From contig NC_085050.1 in NCBI RefSeq assembly GCF_963662255.1, positions 21,996,131 through 22,060,130 on the forward strand: 64,000 nucleotides of DNA, written 5' to 3'. The stretch comes from Cinclus cinclus. Its lineage: Eukaryota; Chordata; Aves; Passeriformes; Cinclidae. Position numbers and translations under genes: made by a program. The notes beneath the pieces are model-generated. The model worked only from the letters and a program-made list of their open reading frames with translations, made no database searches and had not been told where the DNA came from. Shown one piece after another: positions 59,941 to 64,000 of the stretch (the stretch's first letter is position 1; every line of letters begins with the position of its first letter).

Positions 59941-62900
59941 GTCAGGCATCTGCAGATCTCAAACCTGTATCATATGGAAAGCTTCCATAAAATAAACCTA
60001 TGAGGTAACACCAACATTCAGACTTCTTTTATCTACTAAGTAGGAAAACACAGTGCAATTTTTAAATTAATAAAAGAAAAAAAACAAAAACATTTCTATG
60101 CATTTTATACTTACATATATGGTTATATACTTTCAATCCTACCATGACACCACCAATGTCAGGAATTCTTACCCATTTTTCAGATTAAAGTACAATTTTC
60201 AACAATAAATGTGAAAGAATCACTAATTTAAGAAATAATTTTTAAATGCCACACACAATTTCCTCCACAAAAATTAGATTTTAAATAATTATGTGACAAC
60301 CAAATCTTACTCAGTCCATCAGATGTTGATTCAAATAAACATAAACACTGCCAGCTTGAAGAATCCATTTTGTTCAGGCAACTGTAAAATTCAGTAACTT
60401 AAGAAAACAGAAAATCACAGAGAAAAAATGCTACTAGGAGGAAGAATAAACTACATATTAAGATTTCTCTCAAAAACTACATATGTTTTTAAGACACCCA
60501 GACACTGTAACTTCAGCTACCAATCAACTATGTTTCCTATATTCAGAGGGATCACTTATGAAATCTAAACCTTTCTGTCTTCCTTTAAAACAAAATAAAT
60601 TAATATGGGAGCTGGCTGGCCAATATCTATTATTATTAATGTTTCTGTACTTGATGTAATCCTTTTATAGGTCAGTGTGAAGACACATGTAGCAATAAAG
60701 AACAGGCAATAGGATGGGAAACGATGGTAAGAGTTTACATGTTGGAAGCTCATATTTTATTTGTTATTCTTCAAATTCAGTAACAATTTAAAGGGAATTT
60801 GCAATATTTCATATATAAGCGAAGAGACATTGAGGAAGACTAAGTTTAGCACCTTCACATTTGGCAGCAGGTCAACCCTGGATTATTAAAAAATCAGATC
60901 ACTGCAGAGATTTCACATATGTCAATAGGAGTGGGAAACAGCCCAGTCTGCCCTCAAGGAAGTTAATTATTTCCTAGAGAAAACACAGCAAGAGTAGAAC
61001 CCAAAACCTGGCAATGCAGAATCCAGCTCAGCAAACAAAGTTCAAACAAGCAGGCACCTGGAAATAGATACATTCCACAGACAGAGGTTTTTCTTTCTCT
61101 TTTAAAAAACAAAGGTAATTGTTTGGGCAAGTGTTTCTCCGGAGACCTCCCATTAAAAACTGAAATTCAGAAATAGAAAATCTTATCTTCTAAAAGATAT
61201 TCCAGATTTGATTGTTGAAGTAAAATATCATTTTAATCATCATTTGAAGGGTGAAACAAGAAACACTAACTTGGAAAAAAAATTGAAAAATTAACCTTAT
61301 GCTGCATCTGGAGTTTCAATTACCTAAATGTGATTTAGCTTTCTAAAAGATTGATTCTTACCAATGTATCTCATTTTGCTAAATGAGGATACAATATCTC
61401 AACATTTATTAAGGTCTATGTATATGGTATTTCATGTATTTATTCAAATGTCTATATGATACATTTTAATTATATTGAAACAATGAATTTTAAGAGATTA
61501 TTTCTCTAGAATTTTGGTATCTCTCCTTCATATAGATGGAAACTGAAATCCACTAAATTACATAAGAGCAAAACTTCAAAATTAAATGTAGTAAAACTTC
61601 TTTAACATGCTGAATACACAAAGAAGTTAAATTATGAAAGTCATTGCACATTAAAAACTAATTTATTTTTAAACAATTCAGTTAAAACTTCCTTTCGGAC
61701 ATTGTGTCCTACATTTTAGAACACAGATATCACAAAATGTTTAAGAGTAATTGTTAGAAGCAGATTAAAAATGTTAATTGGTCTTTTCAACATGGAATGC
61801 CCTTGGCAGAAACTTCTTTTCCTTACCATCATGAAATCAAAACAGAAACTCCCCAGTTTATTCTGTTGGCCAAGCTTTTCAAATTTCATGCATTCGCATG
61901 CACTGCTAGAGACATTAGTCTTAGCCCTCCCTTCACCATTACCAATTTTACTTGGTATCTCAAGGAGGTTTGTTTTTCAGTTGTCCTTCATCTTGAACCT
62001 TTACAATCCTGAACTTCAGACGAGACAATCCTTGAACTGAACTCGTTGAGTAAGCAGAAAGCAGGAAATACTGCCTGTGCCTAAAATGGTACTACTGCTG
62101 ATCACTTCTGCAAATTCTGTCCCACCTACCTTGGGACTTTTTCCATTTCAAAGTATGAGCTGCTGAAAGTTTTGAAGAATCTAAATGCGCATCTTGGACT
62201 CTCTAATAAAAATTGAAATAGATCATAGCAAATTAGTGCCTTAATACAAGCAGCAATAACTTTTAAAGTTTATTTTTGTTAAATGCCATTTTAACTTTTA
62301 AAAAATTGTTAAGTCAAATTTCCCAACAGAATTTATTACATGTAGCTACTCCCTCACTCCTCTTTCTCCTTTAGTCAGAGAAAATAAATATTCCCTTGTA
62401 CAACTTAGTTTGGAAAACAGGATTCTCTCAAAGAAGCAGGAAAAACATCACCTCTCTCGATTTTGTTTCTAATCCAATTGCTGAAGTATACATCCCAAGC
62501 AGTAACCTCACAGTGACTGTGATCAAAGCTATCAAATTTACATCCTCCTCAGCTCTGAATCTTGACTGAAATTACTATAAACAGGATTTAACAGGTTTTT
62601 GCTTAATTCATGGCTCAAATACTATACACTAACAGCTGATAAACCCTTAGTTCATTAACAAAATAACAAACCTCAGAAGTCTTTCAGGAAATACAGCATC
62701 CCAATATTATGTCAGGTTGAAGACAACTTATATTCTCAACCAATGCCACAATAAAACTGTCACATGAAGACAGCAGTTTAAGTAATTTATTTGCTCATTA
62801 AGTTCCCTTCTGTTTACTCTGAACTACAGATTAGCTTGATTATTATGAGGGTGCAGAACCAGAGAGGAGAAAGACAGCAGCCTCAGATATTCACCTTAAC

Positions 62901-63283
62901 CTCAAGCATGGCCGGATTTTCAATAATCTGTGATCATGTATCCTATCCCCTCCCTGCACTTAACATCTGGAACCAGAACCAAGTAATTTACCTAGATTTA
63001 TGCAAAATGAAAGGAAGCTAAGTGACAAAGGCAAGATAACTTGATACAGAACAAAATGAATGTATGAATGAGATTAAAACTCTGTTTAGGTATTTGAGGA
63101 CAAACCATAGGGATCTGGCCAAAAATTAACAACTTAGCTTGTTTCCATCTCACATCTCTTTAGTTCTTATTTGAGATCCTCTTCCAGAAATAATGTATTA
63201 AATAATTTAGGGGCATTCCTCAGATTAACTTTTTCATAAAATCCTCAAGAAAAAAAATTCCATGCAAATGTTCTTAATTTCAA

Positions 63284-63846
63284 TTGTCCTCATTTCAGCT
63301 GAGATAGAGTTAATTTCTTCTCAGTAGCTGTTATAGTGCTGTGTTTTGGATTCAGAGTAAGAATGGCATTGACAACACATTGACATTTCGGAGTTTTGGG
63401 AAGTTGTGTTTATCCTAAGTCATGGACTTTTTTCTTGTCTCCTGCTCTGCCAGTTGGGAGATGCACAAAATAAACTGGGATGGAGCAAAGCTGGGACAGG
63501 TGGCCTGAACTGATTAACAGGAGATTCCACACTACAGGATACCATGCTCACTGGAGAGACATTTGGGGTGATGGTGTTGGTCTTCCCAAGTCACTGTTAC
63601 ACATGATGGGTCCCTGCCCTCCTGGGGATGGTTGAACACCTGCCTGCCCATGGGCAGCAGTGAATCATTCCCTGTTTTCCTTTGCTTGTATACATGTCTT
63701 TCCCTACTAAACTGTCTTTATCTGTCTTCATCTCAACCCACGAGTTTTCCAGTGTTTACCCTTGCAATTCTTTCCCAAATTCCACTGGTGCAAGAGTGAG
63801 CAAGTGGGTGCCTGGGTCTTCCTGCTGGCTGAGGTTGAACCATGAC
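63284..63846 (+). mobile_element. solo LTR of an avian endogenous retrovirus
   Basis: About 560 bases match an LTR type that is abundant in bird genomes. Diagnostic words, in order: agctgagatagagttaattt, ggtgctgtgttttggatt-like sequence, gctgggacaggtggcctgaa, gtcttcccaagtcactgtta, ggttgaacacctgcctgccc, aaactgtctttatctg and catctcaacccacgagtttt, ending near ggttgaaccatgac. The AAACTGTCTTTATCT region is where transcripts of this LTR type end. No gag, pol or env reading frame adjoins it, so this is a solo LTR left by recombination between two LTRs. The region upstream of the transcription start seems to have lost its TATA-like segment. Clear target-site duplications were not found. The family name could not be fixed without a repeat library. 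Confidence 0.85.
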
Positions 63847-64000
63847 GTCAACACAAGATGCACTACAGAGAGATTTTGCTGTGGCCAGAAGTCGTACAAA
63901 TTTCTCTGGAATCAGTCTCCAGAAGAGATGGAATATTACAGATTTTTAATGCCATAGTTTCGGTTTGGTAGGTAAATGTGGCACAGGAGTTTATCTAACA
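63847..64000. other. non-coding end of window
   Basis: Unremarkable sequence to the right of the LTR; nothing recognised. Confidence 0.5.

Larger units (their letters stand above)
58751..63283. other. intergenic, non-coding
   Basis: In human the next gene, RELL1, lies on the opposite strand. I looked on the minus strand for its conserved C-terminal coding motifs and did not find them, so at most its 3'UTR could reach here. A GC-rich patch occupies about 59190-59480, a palindromic hairpin lies at 59727-59746, and an AAAT-type simple repeat lies at 59907-59940. The rest is AT-rich and featureless. Confidence 0.55.

Noticed and set aside
58751..63283. RELL1 exons expected on the minus strand from human gene order
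   Set aside because: None of the conserved RELL1 coding motifs could be found in minus-strand frames. The gene probably begins to the right of the window.

Overview
The window is vertebrate nuclear DNA, most likely from a passerine bird. It contains spliced genes with GT/AG introns, AATAAA polyadenylation signals, and long AT-rich non-coding stretches with few transposable elements. The recognisable repeats are CR1 LINE remnants, one tRNA-Ile-headed SINE with a CR1-type tail (the TguSINE1 type known from passerines), and one solo LTR of a type common in bird genomes. I see no CRISPR array, prokaryotic gene, tRNA gene or rRNA gene.

Layout. Positions 1-3151 are intron of NWD2. From 3152 to 11518 lie the last four coding exons of NWD2 (NACHT and WD repeat domain-containing 2) on the + strand. 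They encode 1624 residues; about the first 119 residues lie upstream of the window. The 3'UTR runs to about 13195. From about 13.2 kb to 55.5 kb I find no coding exon I can defend. That stretch holds five short CR1 remnants (one at 13.7 kb, the rest at 44.5-50.5 kb), the SINE at 34.9 kb, several (AT)n microsatellites, A-rich low-complexity tracts, a GC-rich patch with a 19-base G run at 16.5-17.5 kb, and a few perfect hairpins. At 55523-55554 and 56616-57552 lie the two coding exons of the C4orf19 (PGCKA1) orthologue, also on the + strand, with a 3'UTR ending near 58750. The rest is non-coding, with an isolated GC-rich patch at 59.2-59.5 kb and the LTR at 63.3-63.85 kb.

Gene context. NWD2 followed by C4orf19 on the same strand is the order I know from human chromosome 4p14, so this looks like conserved amniote synteny. 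The two genes are neighbours, not a functional unit. NWD2 is a STAND-type NTPase with a C-terminal beta-propeller region. C4orf19 is a small acidic, probably disordered protein whose N-terminus looks lipidated. Much of the 42 kb between them may be 5' non-coding intron of C4orf19, because its first coding exon begins at a splice acceptor.

I did not find a convincing previously undescribed system. The observations most worth checking are the 32-nt first coding exon of C4orf19 and its weak splice donor, the SINE as a lineage marker, the perfect hairpins, the GC-rich patches as possible alternative promoters, and the LTR, which appears to lack its TATA segment.
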